Positions 45,187-53,079 of a stretch of DNA of 64,000 bases are shown one piece after another (within the stretch, counting starts at the first letter, position 1; the number at the start of each line of letters is the position of its first letter). The notes beneath the pieces were generated by a model, which was not told where the DNA came from, searched no databases, and worked only from the letters and a program-made list of their open reading frames with translations. The DNA is taken from contig JANQEJ010000345.1 of NCBI GenBank assembly GCA_028278425.1, positions 1 to 64,000 on the forward strand, in the 5' to 3' direction. Source of the stretch: Planctomycetota bacterium. GTDB lineage: Bacteria; Planctomycetota; UBA1135; GCA-002686595. The position numbers and the translations under genes are program-made.

Positions 45187-45624
45187 ATGCGCACGGCCCT
45201 TGCCTTCCTCTGTGCGATCCTCACGCCACCGGCGTTGGCCGTGATCGTCATCGGCGCCTGGCAGCGGACGACCGACGCGTCGGAGTGGTTCACGCTCGCC
45301 CTCGCCTCGGCGTTGTTCGGGTTGCCCACGTCCGGCGCGGCGACGGTTGCGTTCGGCTGGCCGATCCTGGTCTGGATCCGGAGCCGGCGACCGCCGACGT
45401 TCGCTCTCACCGCCGGCGTCGCGGCGGCGATCGGCGCGCTGGTCCTCCCTGCCTTCGCGCTGGCCTTGCACGCGAGCCTCGCCGACGCCTTTGGCGGGAG
45501 CAAGGAGTTCGGGGCGGGGAGCCTCGCGCGGCTCGCCCCCTTCGGCACCCTTGCCGGCGCGGCGGCCGGCGCGGCGTTCTGGTTCACCGGCGGGTCGCGG
45601 TGGGCCTCGTCGCCGCCGGGTTAG
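45187..45624 (+). CDS. Small integral membrane protein, function unknown
   Basis: 145 residues with four predicted helices (about 5-24, 34-54, 67-95 and 112-131) and an Ala/Gly-rich composition. No family is recognised and no catalytic residue pattern is seen. It stands alone between the double sulfatase and the lower-GC stretch. Evidence that it is real: a two-element promoter 6 nt before the ATG, and an uninterrupted hydrophobic pattern. It could be a DUF-type membrane protein. Confidence 0.55.
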   Translation: MRTALAFLCAILTPPALAVIVIGAWQRTTDASEWFTLALASALFGLPTSGAATVAFGWPILVWIRSRRPPTFALTAGVAAAIGALVLPAFALALHASLADAFGGSKEFGAGSLARLAPFGTLAGAAAGAAFWFTGGSRWASSPPG

Positions 45625-45667
45625 GCGGCAGGTCGATCGCAGCCGCCGGGCCGAGGACCGCGAACGT

Positions 45668-45704
45668 GAGCGCGGCGGCACTCCTGGAGCCCCTTGTACC
45701 ATCC
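45668..45704 (-). repeat. 37-bp leader/start repeat, copy B (orphan, start codon lost)
   Basis: Same element as copies A and C, but the ATG position reads AGG. Downstream on the minus strand a hydrophobic signal-like frame (SAAALTFAVLGPAAA) runs on without an associated gene. It looks like the remnant of a third exported gene or a detached leader cassette. Confidence 0.65.
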
Positions 45705-45760
45705 GGGAGCCGGGCTCGGATCAGTTGCTCAGCGCCGAGGGCGGATAACGTCGCCCACGC

Positions 45761-47866
45761 TCAGAATTGCTCTCCTGTACTTACGCGCGCAACAAGTTGC
45801 CCTCCGGGACGAAGCTCAACGGTGGCCGTCCCGAGTGGAGGGAGCCCCGGTAGGGGCGGCACATGCACCGTGCATCGTCCGACTCCACGAATCAGGAGAG
45901 TGCCCCGCGGATGCTCGTTGATCGGTGCTCGCCAGCTCGTAGTGTGCTGAAGTAGCTGCCCTTCCTTATTCAGGGTGCGTACCTTGCTAAGCCAATCCGA
46001 GCTGAAGGGGACTTCCTGACCCAGGTGCTCGACGACCAGACGAACCGCAGTTACAGGCTCAAGCTGAACGACTACCTCGTCTTGTCCGGGCTGAACCACG
46101 ACTCCGGTCTCGACCGATTCGTAGCCTTCCGCGTGGATTCGTAGAACGATCAGGCACGACGGAAGATCGAGGGGGAACGGGTTCGCTGTAGGGTGCTCCG
46201 GCCAGAGGACGCGAGTCGTATCTTGGAGGGAGTCCCTGGCCTGTTTGTCCGAGAACCACTCCCACTCGACTCTGACGGTGTCCGCGGCGATTCTCCTGCC
46301 CGTGACCGAGTCCAAAACGTAGATTCTCCGCGGCCTGCGCTCAGGGAGATCAATGGCAACGTCGTTCGTCCCCGGCACAAGTTCAACGGCTACGGCCGTT
46401 CTCGCGGGGACAATGTCAAGCCGATAACGTCCCGGGTGCACGGCGACCGGCCCCCAACTGATATCCTCCCGTCCTACCCTGCGGCTTGCGTCGAGCCGTA
46501 CGGTGTCCCTTCCCGCTGGATCTAGCGAAGAAAGCTCCAGGGAACCAACCCACCAAGCGGCAGCCCCCCCGGCTTGGCGGATCACGCCTTGGACCAAAGC
46601 CGCCTTCTCCAACTCCGCAGGGCTTCGGACCAACAACGTGACCCGTTCGAGTGACCCCGCGGCAAGCTCGACGTCCTCCATGTTCGCAAGAATGGTCGCC
46701 GCCCCCAAGCGACCGCGCTCGAGCGATATTCCGTACTTCCCGCTAGGCAGGTGCTCGAAGAAGACCGGCGTCTCTCGAGCGGCCTTCTCCGCAACCGGCA
46801 CGTTGGGATCGATCCTCCTCGAGTAAACGCGGACGAGCGTAGACGCGTCACGTTCGGCGAGGGCGTGTTCCCCTTCGATCGTCACCTCTAATCGCGCAGC
46901 AGGGCGCAAGCGGACCGTCGGTACGTTTCCCTCTGGCGTGGCCTCCTCCTGCAACGGCGACCACCTCTCCCAGGCATAACCGGGCGCGGTTAGCCAGTAG
47001 GTGCCGGTGACGTCGATCAAGTCGAGAACGATCGGCGACGTGCCATCGACAAGTAGAAGTTCTCGCCTTGGCGAAGGCGGAGGAGCGAGACAGATCCGCT
47101 GGAATCTCTCCTTCGGCCCGAGCATGCGCTGGAGCAGAGGACGCCTGCGCACGCCGTCCGCATCGAACTGGCGGCGAAAGCCAACTTCACCCAGGGCAAA
47201 GTCCACTTCGTTGGCCAGGAACTCGGAGTAACGCACTTCGATTCCGGACAGATGGCGATCGGTAGATCCATCCAGAACTTCGATCAGGAAACCCCGGCTC
47301 CAGAGGGCATCGACAACAGGTTCAACCTCGGACGCCCCCTGAGGACATCGCTGAAGGGGCAGCGCCGTTCGGCCATCGAGGACAACCCTCGCGACGCAGA
47401 GAACGTGCTCGAAAGCACGGTCGGTGCTTGGCGCCATCGAATCGAGGCTCCACTCACCATCGACGATCGCAACCACTGCGCGAGAATAGTCGTGGTGCCC
47501 TACGAGAAACTCGATCTGCCCGGAGCCCGTAAAGTAGTCTAGATCCTCCCTGGTGTTTCCTACCCGAACTCTCCCAACCCGACCCGCGGGCGCGTCTCCT
47601 CGGCCTTCAGTGCTGGTCTTCTCCTCGCGCCGGACAGGATTCGCCACGGCGGGCTGCGAGTCCAAACGGACGGAGGTGACGGAAGCACCGTCAAGGCTCT
47701 CTTCGGGAGATGGGCGCGCAAAGAAACCGCGGCCCTTCGGTTCGTTCGCCCTGCCGTTCCTCCCGGCCAGAAGGAGCGCGATGAGCACGCAAGAAGCGAA
47801 CGTGACACCCAACAGTGCCGCGATTCGCGCTACATGATTTGGGCTCATCCTAACGTCTGTAGGCAT
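45761..47866 (-). CDS. Membrane-anchored protein with carboxypeptidase-regulatory-like domains, no sigma region
   Basis: 701 residues. A hydrophobic segment at about 14-34 is a signal anchor. The rest is beta-rich and resembles the CPR tails of the sigma fusions: HPGRYRLDIVPARTAVAVEL, HLPSGKYGISLERG and IHAEGYESVETGVVVQPGQ. No sigma factor region precedes it. It thus looks like a detached sensor, or like the product expected from the internal starts in the fusions. GC content is visibly lower than in flanking genes. An in-frame ATG at 47848 is an alternative start. Function unknown. Confidence 0.75.
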   Translation of the reverse strand: MPTDVRMSPNHVARIAALLGVTFASCVLIALLLAGRNGRANEPKGRGFFARPSPEESLDGASVTSVRLDSQPAVANPVRREEKTSTEGRGDAPAGRVGRVRVGNTREDLDYFTGSGQIEFLVGHHDYSRAVVAIVDGEWSLDSMAPSTDRAFEHVLCVARVVLDGRTALPLQRCPQGASEVEPVVDALWSRGFLIEVLDGSTDRHLSGIEVRYSEFLANEVDFALGEVGFRRQFDADGVRRRPLLQRMLGPKERFQRICLAPPPSPRRELLLVDGTSPIVLDLIDVTGTYWLTAPGYAWERWSPLQEEATPEGNVPTVRLRPAARLEVTIEGEHALAERDASTLVRVYSRRIDPNVPVAEKAARETPVFFEHLPSGKYGISLERGRLGAATILANMEDVELAAGSLERVTLLVRSPAELEKAALVQGVIRQAGGAAAWWVGSLELSSLDPAGRDTVRLDASRRVGREDISWGPVAVHPGRYRLDIVPARTAVAVELVPGTNDVAIDLPERRPRRIYVLDSVTGRRIAADTVRVEWEWFSDKQARDSLQDTTRVLWPEHPTANPFPLDLPSCLIVLRIHAEGYESVETGVVVQPGQDEVVVQLEPVTAVRLVVEHLGQEVPFSSDWLSKVRTLNKEGQLLQHTTSWRAPINEHPRGTLLIRGVGRCTVHVPPLPGLPPLGTATVELRPGGQLVARVSTGEQF

Positions 47867-48011
47867 CCTTGGTGGGGCGCACCCTGGAGCCCAGAGTAGC
47901 GCCGGTAAAGGCTAGAACACGGTTGCGGGCGCTCAGAGCACAAAGGAACCTCCAGCGTCAACATTCTCTGCTAGCTCGTCCTTGTAGCCCCGTTGCGTAT
48001 GCCCTTGAGGA

Positions 48012-49391
48012 TCAGCGGTCGCGCGGCATCCACTCTTCGTCCTCCTCCGGCCCGGCCGGCCCGAGCTTGCCCTTCACGGATCCGAGCAACGCCGGCGCGG
48101 CGTAGAGCTTTCCCGCCTTGACGACCATCCGCACGTCGCGCGTCGCGCGGATGTCCGCGAGCGGATCCCCCCGGATGACGACGAGGTCCGCCAGCTTGCC
48201 CGCTTCGATCGTTCCGAGCTGATCGCCGACCCCGAGCGCGCGCGCGCCGTTGATCGTCGCGATCCGTAGCGTGTCGGCCGGCGGGATGCCGGCCAGGACG
48301 AAGGCGTGCAGCTCGCGGTGTACGGCGAAGCCCGAGACGTACTCGCCCCAGCTCGGGTGGTCCGTTCCCAGCGTGATCAGGTGTCCGCCGCCGGCGTCGT
48401 AGAAGGCCTTGATGGTCTTACGCTTGACGTGGTAGATGCGCTCGAACTGCTCGTTGACGGGGCGTTTGCCGCGCTTGGCGACGAGCTCCTGGACGTAGGG
48501 CGTGAAGTACGCGCGCTCGTCGGCGAAGTCGCCGAAGACCTGCTCCTCGCGCTCGCCGAAGTAGCCGTAGGCGGTCAACGTCGCGTCGAAGTACACGCCG
48601 TGGTCGATGAAGAGCTTCGCGATGCGTGCGAACTCCGGCGTGTCCGGGTCGAGCTTCTCGAGCGACTCGTAGGACGAGACGTCCGCGGGCATCGCGTCGC
48701 CGCCGAGGAAGTGCTCGACGCGGTCGATGCCCATCGCGATGGCGTCGCGGGGGTTGACCGAGCCGTTCCAGCCGGAGCCCAGGTGTCCGGTCACCGTGAG
48801 ACCGTGCAGGTGCGCGCGCTCGATCAGGACCGGAAGCAGCGTCGGGCCAAGCCCCTTCGCCTTGAAGCCGCGCACTCCGAGCTCCGCCCAATGATCGACC
48901 TCCGCGCGCACCTCGCTAGCCGTCGTGCTGCGCCGCCAGCCGCGGCGCCACCGGCCGAAGTACGGCCCCGAGTTGTAGATCCGCGGCCCGATCGCCTCGT
49001 CGCGGTCGATGCGCATGCGCAGCTCGCGCATCTCCTCGGGATCCACTTCGCCGGCGGGAAACGTCGAGGTGACGCCGTTGCCGAGGAAGAGCCGCGGGTA
49101 GACCTCGGTGTCGTCGACGCGTCCCGCGCCGAACAGGTCGATCGCGTAGTGAGCGTGGAGATCGAAGAAACCGGGCACGATCGTCAGGTCGTCGTCGAGC
49201 TCGAGCAAGTGGCCGCCTTCGACCTCGCCCACCCCTACCGTGAGGATCTTCCCACCGCGGATCACGATCCCTTCGTTCTCGACGAGCTCGTCCCCGAGCC
49301 CGTCGAACAGGCGACCACCGCGGACGACGAAGTCGTAGTCCTGCGGGGAGAAGGTCGCGACGAGTCCCAGAACGAACGCGGCGGTGCTCAT
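48012..49391 (-). CDS. Exported amidohydrolase-family metal hydrolase
   Basis: 459 residues with a short signal-like N-terminus (about 1-17) nearly the same as that of the double sulfatase. The amidohydrolase core has HAH at 79-81 (FFDLHAHYA), a candidate metal-bridging Lys in GFKAKGLG, His in VTGHLGSGWNG, His in RVEHFLG, and Asp in LGTDHPSWGEY. The C-terminal strand is KLADLVVIRGDPLADI, as in imidazolonepropionase-like amidohydrolases. Substrate unknown. The ATG lies in copy C of the 37-bp repeat. An in-frame upstream extension lacks signal features. Confidence 0.88.
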   Translation of the reverse strand: MSTAAFVLGLVATFSPQDYDFVVRGGRLFDGLGDELVENEGIVIRGGKILTVGVGEVEGGHLLELDDDLTIVPGFFDLHAHYAIDLFGAGRVDDTEVYPRLFLGNGVTSTFPAGEVDPEEMRELRMRIDRDEAIGPRIYNSGPYFGRWRRGWRRSTTASEVRAEVDHWAELGVRGFKAKGLGPTLLPVLIERAHLHGLTVTGHLGSGWNGSVNPRDAIAMGIDRVEHFLGGDAMPADVSSYESLEKLDPDTPEFARIAKLFIDHGVYFDATLTAYGYFGEREEQVFGDFADERAYFTPYVQELVAKRGKRPVNEQFERIYHVKRKTIKAFYDAGGGHLITLGTDHPSWGEYVSGFAVHRELHAFVLAGIPPADTLRIATINGARALGVGDQLGTIEAGKLADLVVIRGDPLADIRATRDVRMVVKAGKLYAAPALLGSVKGKLGPAGPEEDEEWMPRDR

Positions 49392-49410
49392 GGAGCCCCT
49401 TGTACCATCC
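49374..49410 (-). repeat. 37-bp leader/start repeat, copy C (amidohydrolase start)
   Basis: Contains GGATGGTACAAGGGGCTCC and the ATG of the amidohydrolase. Similarity to copy A continues for roughly 20 bp more into the signal-peptide codons. Confidence 0.75.
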
Positions 49411-49606
49411 GCGACCGGCGGCCCGGTCACACGGCTCTCGACCATGTCCGGCCGTCGGGAATCAAAGCGACCCCAAGGCACTCCGCAGTCCTCCACGAGA
49501 ACCGCCCGACGTAGACGGGGCTCGACAACGCGATCGACTTTTTGGACAGTGCGTTGCCGGCACTAGCGACGTAAGCGATAGAGCACATCTCCCGGGAGGT
49601 CCGAAC

Positions 49607-50863
49607 GTGGAACGTCCACTGACCGTGACTAGCCAGATTGCCTACTGCGGGCTGCCCTTACGACTTGACTCGTACCGGGGATGTCAGTTCGGGTGTCGGT
49701 ATTGCTTCGCGCGGACGCGCGGCGGCGAGTTCCAGGGTGAGGGCCCCATTCAAGGCGCCTCACACAACTCGCTGGAGAACATCTTCCGCCGTGCAGAACG
49801 ATCGGAACCTGACAAGCAATCCATGCTCGGTCAATTCCTGCGTCGTCGCACACCATTGCACTTCGGGGGCATGAGTGATCCGTTCCAGCCGATCGAAAAG
49901 AAGCAACGGGTCACGCTGGCGATGATGGAATCGCTAGCAGCGCGAAACTATCCAACCGTGATCAGTACTCGCGGGACGATGATCGCCGATCCGGAGTATC
50001 TTCGGCTGCTTGCCGGGCACACCGTCGTTCAGGTCTCTCTGAGCACGACGCATGACGACCTGGCAAGGGTGGTTGAGCCCAACTCGCCGCGACCAAGCGA
50101 GATGATCCACCTGATCAACACACTTTCGACGGCGGGAGTCAAGGTCACGTGCCGGTGGCAGCCTTACATCCCCGGTCTGTCGGAGGCACCTCAAGAGTTC
50201 ATCGCAAGGGTGGCGGAAGCGGGAGCGACGCATGTCGGTTTGGAGCACCTGAAGGTGCCGCTCGAAGGCAGCCCGCGGTGGCAAGCGCTCACACGTGGCT
50301 TGAAGCGCGATCTGCGACGCGAGTGGGTGCTCGAAGGTGGTCGCCGCGACGGGCGCGAGTACGTTCTTCCCGCCGAGAAGAAGCTCCCAACAATCCTCGC
50401 GGCCCGGTCCGCAGCCGCACGATGTCGAGTGACATTCGGAGCAGCCGACAATGACTTTCAGTTCCTATCCGACACCGATTGCTGCTGCAGCGGTGTCGAT
50501 CAGTTCGATGGATTCGACGGCTGGTTCAAACATCAGATTGGGTACGCCGTTCGGCGCTCCAGAGGGAAGCAGATCACCTATGGCGCCATCTCGCGCGAAT
50601 GGCGACCGAAGGGATCGATTGACCGGTTCCTAAACTCCAAGTCCCGCTTGGGCACTCGCTTCGGCTCCGAAGGCGACTTGAAGGATCATGTGCGTCGGAG
50701 ATGGAACAACCCCAACTCACCGGACAGCCCGGCGACCTTCCATGGCGTCTCGCCCACGGGCAGGTTCACCAGAGGAGGATATCGAGTCTACGAGTGGGCG
50801 TCTGAGGCGGTTGACTGCGACTCGGGACACGTCACTTTCGGCTCGCGCCCTTCAGGTTCTTGA
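49607..50863 (+). CDS. Radical SAM protein, spore-photoproduct-lyase-like (SplB/COG1533 type)
   Basis: 418 residues. The radical SAM cluster motif is C26-x3-C30-x2-C33 in RGCQFGCRYCFAR. HFGGMSDPFQPIEKKQRVT and VVQVSLSTTHDDLARVVEP are typical of SPL-like proteins. A second cysteine run, DTDCCCSGV (292-294), may bind another cluster. The C-terminus is basic (KDHVRRRWNN), which could suit nucleic-acid contact. GTG 49607 has GGGAGG 7 nt upstream, a clear start. GC content is lower than in the flanks. Its 3' end overlaps that of the convergent DNA methyltransferase by 32 nt. Possible roles are DNA lesion repair or DNA/RNA modification; not resolved. Confidence 0.85.
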   Translation: MERPLTVTSQIAYCGLPLRLDSYRGCQFGCRYCFARTRGGEFQGEGPIQGASHNSLENIFRRAERSEPDKQSMLGQFLRRRTPLHFGGMSDPFQPIEKKQRVTLAMMESLAARNYPTVISTRGTMIADPEYLRLLAGHTVVQVSLSTTHDDLARVVEPNSPRPSEMIHLINTLSTAGVKVTCRWQPYIPGLSEAPQEFIARVAEAGATHVGLEHLKVPLEGSPRWQALTRGLKRDLRREWVLEGGRRDGREYVLPAEKKLPTILAARSAAARCRVTFGAADNDFQFLSDTDCCCSGVDQFDGFDGWFKHQIGYAVRRSRGKQITYGAISREWRPKGSIDRFLNSKSRLGTRFGSEGDLKDHVRRRWNNPNSPDSPATFHGVSPTGRFTRGGYRVYEWASEAVDCDSGHVTFGSRPSGS

Positions 50864-51623
50864 TCGTGGCGGCGTAAGCACCGAACCGCTCCGGGCGGTT
50901 GATGCTCTCGCGGAGCATCCGGTGGAGCCGCGTGTCGACTTCGAATCCAATCGACCGCCGGCCCACCAGTCGAGCGACCGCGAGAACCGTGCCCGAGCCA
51001 GCAAACGGCGCCACGACCAAGTCGCCGGGATTGGTCAGCTGCTCGATGCAATAGCGAGCGACCTCCGGGTGGATCGCGTCTCGAAAGACGTAACCTTCGC
51101 TGTCCCGCCGGTATCCGCCACCTGGAAGGAGCCAGACATCAGCGGCGAATTCGGCGCTTGTGGCCCCGCGTGTCACGTTGTGCGCCTTCAACCCGGACGC
51201 TTGAAAGAACTGGATGAACGAGTACGTGTATCGATACTTGTTCTGACGAAGGCTCTTTGCCCAGATCTTGAGGTCGATGCATCGCAACCCGACTGACTCG
51301 GCGACGGTACGTAGGTCAGTGTGCTTCTGCCAGATGCAGCCGTCGAAGGACCCGTCCCCGCGGTTGAGCCGCGCATGGTCGCGCAGATCCGTGTTGATGA
51401 CCACCAAGACCCCGCTCGGGCGTAGGATTCGAACACACTCTGCGAAGACGGTACCAAGCGTCTCCAAATAGGAAAGCTTGTCGAGCTCGCCTTGGTTCGC
51501 AAAAGTGAACGGCGGCGCTGCGATTACGAGCTGCGCATCCCCGCTCGCGACCTCGCTCATGCGCTCCGCACTCTTCAGTTGTAGCTCCACGGATAGCGGC
51601 GACACAACGCTGCCCACGCTCAC
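50832..51623 (-). CDS. DNA methyltransferase (beta-type order, N4/N6 amino-MTase-like) with atypical motif IV
   Basis: 263 residues. The catalytic motif IV comes first and reads A36-P-P-F39 (VIAAPPFTF), where (D/N/S)PP(Y/F/W) is expected. The SAM-binding motif I comes last (FAGSG at 207-211, then IGFEVD). This order fits the beta group. RILRPSGVLVVINTDLRDH matches the region after motif IV. There is little room for a target-recognition domain. Loss of the first acidic or polar residue may lower or abolish activity. GTG 51623 lies 2 nt after the stop of the upstream barrel gene, so the genes are one operon. Third gene of the operon starting at 52656. Confidence 0.85.
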   Translation of the reverse strand: MSVGSVVSPLSVELQLKSAERMSEVASGDAQLVIAAPPFTFANQGELDKLSYLETLGTVFAECVRILRPSGVLVVINTDLRDHARLNRGDGSFDGCIWQKHTDLRTVAESVGLRCIDLKIWAKSLRQNKYRYTYSFIQFFQASGLKAHNVTRGATSAEFAADVWLLPGGGYRRDSEGYVFRDAIHPEVARYCIEQLTNPGDLVVAPFAGSGTVLAVARLVGRRSIGFEVDTRLHRMLRESINRPERFGAYAATIKNLKGASRK

Positions 51624-51625
51624 TT

Positions 51626-52135
51626 CTAGTTGGCAGATGTCTCCCGACGTATCATCGTCAGGCGGCCGCCGCGAACCGTGAAGACCTTCTTGCCCTGGAT
51701 TTCCTGGCTATTACGGCCGGACCAGCTCCCCTCGAGCTCGTTCGCGTTGTCGGACAGCTGCAGGCAGGCAACGCCGATGTTGGCCGCCCTCGGATAATCC
51801 TGACCCTTGTATATGAGGATCACGTATCGAGTTGTGCTGATCTCGCCGGTGATCGTGTACTTGTAGGTTGTATTGTCATGAACGGCGGTCCCGTAGCCCC
51901 GAAACCCCAGCCCCTTCGTCCATTTTTCGAATGTCACCTCATCCTTGACGAACACGGTGTCGTCCTCGAAACGCCACTCAGCTTTCCAGACCGTGTTGAC
52001 GATGTCGGGCACGTGGTGCCGACGCCGCAACCGTTTGGACAGGAGAGCCTCGACACCCTTGCTGGCGACCGGTACGAGGGCCCCGCCCATTGCGAAGGCG
52101 CCGCCAATCCAAGCAGCGGTGATAGTGGGATCCAC
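51626..52135 (-). CDS. Membrane-anchored barrel-like protein, copy 2 (unknown family)
   Basis: 169 residues. One N-terminal helix (about 8-30) leads to a basic linker (KRLRRRHHVPDIV). A beta-rich domain of about 120 residues follows: VWKAEWRFEDD, VTFEKWTKGLGFRGYG, RYVILIYKGQDYPRAANIGV and ANELEGSWSGR. The terminal W...GxW pattern suggests a lipocalin-type barrel. It is clearly related to the next protein (52156-52656), so the pair arose by duplication. GTG 52135 is the start. It is encoded 20 nt after copy 1 and 2 nt before the methyltransferase. Function unknown; sensing a small molecule at the membrane is a guess. Confidence 0.7.
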   Translation of the reverse strand: MDPTITAAWIGGAFAMGGALVPVASKGVEALLSKRLRRRHHVPDIVNTVWKAEWRFEDDTVFVKDEVTFEKWTKGLGFRGYGTAVHDNTTYKYTITGEISTTRYVILIYKGQDYPRAANIGVACLQLSDNANELEGSWSGRNSQEIQGKKVFTVRGGRLTMIRRETSAN

Positions 52136-52155
52136 TTGACGTCCGCCGAAGGGTG

Positions 52156-52656
52156 TCAGGAAGCTACGGGGACATTCGCCTGCGATCCCTCACGCCGCCA
52201 TTCCACCCGGCCCCCGCTCAGCTGACCCGAGAAACGACGGCCGAACCACTGTCCCTTCATCGTTGTGCCGTCGCGTGAGAGCTCCATGCAGAGCACACCG
52301 TGATTCGGCTCATACGGGTACTTCTCCGCTTTGTATTCAGCGATGACGACCCGCGACGGATCGATGGCGCCGCGAATCGGATACATCAGACTGAACTGGG
52401 GTTGATGACCGCGCGCGTCGAACTCGCCGTCGCGCCCCCAGTGGTAGATCTCGATCCGGTCCTCGACCTTGGGCTCGTCTTGTGACCGGTCATCGAACCA
52501 CCGACACTTCCAGACGCCCAGGATGTCGGGGATGCGATGCGTCGACCTGAACGTGCGCGCCTGATGACGCTGCCAGAGCAGAAGCATCATGACGGCGGTG
52601 AGTCCTCCGGCGACAACGCTTCCCAAGACGATGAGGGTCAGGATAAGTGCACTCAT
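52156..52656 (-). CDS. Membrane-anchored barrel-like protein, copy 1 (unknown family)
   Basis: 166 residues. An N-terminal helix (about 4-27) is followed by THRIPDILGVWKCRWFDD, EDRIEIYHWGRDGEFDARG, SRVVIAEYKAEKYPYEPNHG and TTMKGQWFGRRFSG. These line up with copy 2 along the whole length. ATG 52656 has GGAGG 5 nt upstream, and TAGGAT at 52687-52692 is a plausible -10. First gene of a three-gene operon ending in the DNA methyltransferase. The layout (one helix plus small barrel) recalls the architecture of CBASS effector Cap15, but no cyclase gene is adjacent, so that comparison is only structural. Confidence 0.7.
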   Translation of the reverse strand: MSALILTLIVLGSVVAGGLTAVMMLLLWQRHQARTFRSTHRIPDILGVWKCRWFDDRSQDEPKVEDRIEIYHWGRDGEFDARGHQPQFSLMYPIRGAIDPSRVVIAEYKAEKYPYEPNHGVLCMELSRDGTTMKGQWFGRRFSGQLSGGRVEWRREGSQANVPVAS

Positions 52657-52686
52657 AGCGACCTCCGAGGCCAGTCCACCGCGTCC

Positions 52687-52692
52687 ATCCTA
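52687..52692 (-). promoter_or_regulatory. -10 hexamer (TAGGAT) for the barrel/methyltransferase operon
   Basis: Minus-strand TAGGAT gives a leader of about 24 nt with the GGAGG ribosome binding site before ATG 52656. Confidence 0.45.
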
Positions 52693-53067
52693 CCGTGTGC
52701 GGGCGGCCGGACAGGCCGAACAAGCTGCATTCAGGGGAGATTGTTCTAGGGGCACGTAGACGCACGCGTACGCGCCGGCCAGCCGTGGTCAGAGTTTGCC
52801 GCTCGCTCGCAACTCATCCCTCCGCCGAGCCTTCCTCTGTGACTCCTGCTCGTCGCCCGAGGAACACGACCCTGCGCCGCGCGCCGCTCAGGAGCGCAGC
52901 GTGACCCGGGGATCGACCTCCTCCTCCCTCGCCGATCAGAATCCCGCCGCCCCCTGCTAGAGTGCCCGCGCGAGCGCGATCGGCGGCGACTCGTCCGAAA
53001 CCCCAAGGTGCGCGAGGATGCGGCGTGCGACACCTCGGGCTTGCGCCCATCGACACAAACCACGGAG

Positions 53068-53073
53068 TAGCAT
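53068..53073 (+). promoter_or_regulatory. -10 hexamer (TAGCAT) 6 nt before ATG 53080
   Basis: TAGCAT, then ACGGCC, then the start codon of the serine hydrolase. No Shine-Dalgarno. Part of the leaderless set. Confidence 0.55.
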
Positions 53074-53079
53074 ACGGCC

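Larger units (their letters stand above)
52657..53079. other. 423-bp intergenic region between divergent units
   Basis: It holds the operon promoter at its left end and the TAGCAT hexamer of the serine hydrolase at its right end. No coding frame with plausible composition, no tRNA and no repeat was recognised in the middle; it may contain gene remnants. Confidence 0.5.

Noticed and set aside
45668-45760. Start of an exported protein downstream of repeat copy B
   Set aside because: The start codon is AGG and the signal-like frame does not continue into a recognisable gene, so it is kept only as a repeat remnant.
51626-52656. CBASS locus with Cap15-like effectors
   Set aside because: Only the architecture is similar. 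No CD-NTase, E1/E2/JAB or SAVED gene is adjacent, so a CBASS call is not supported.
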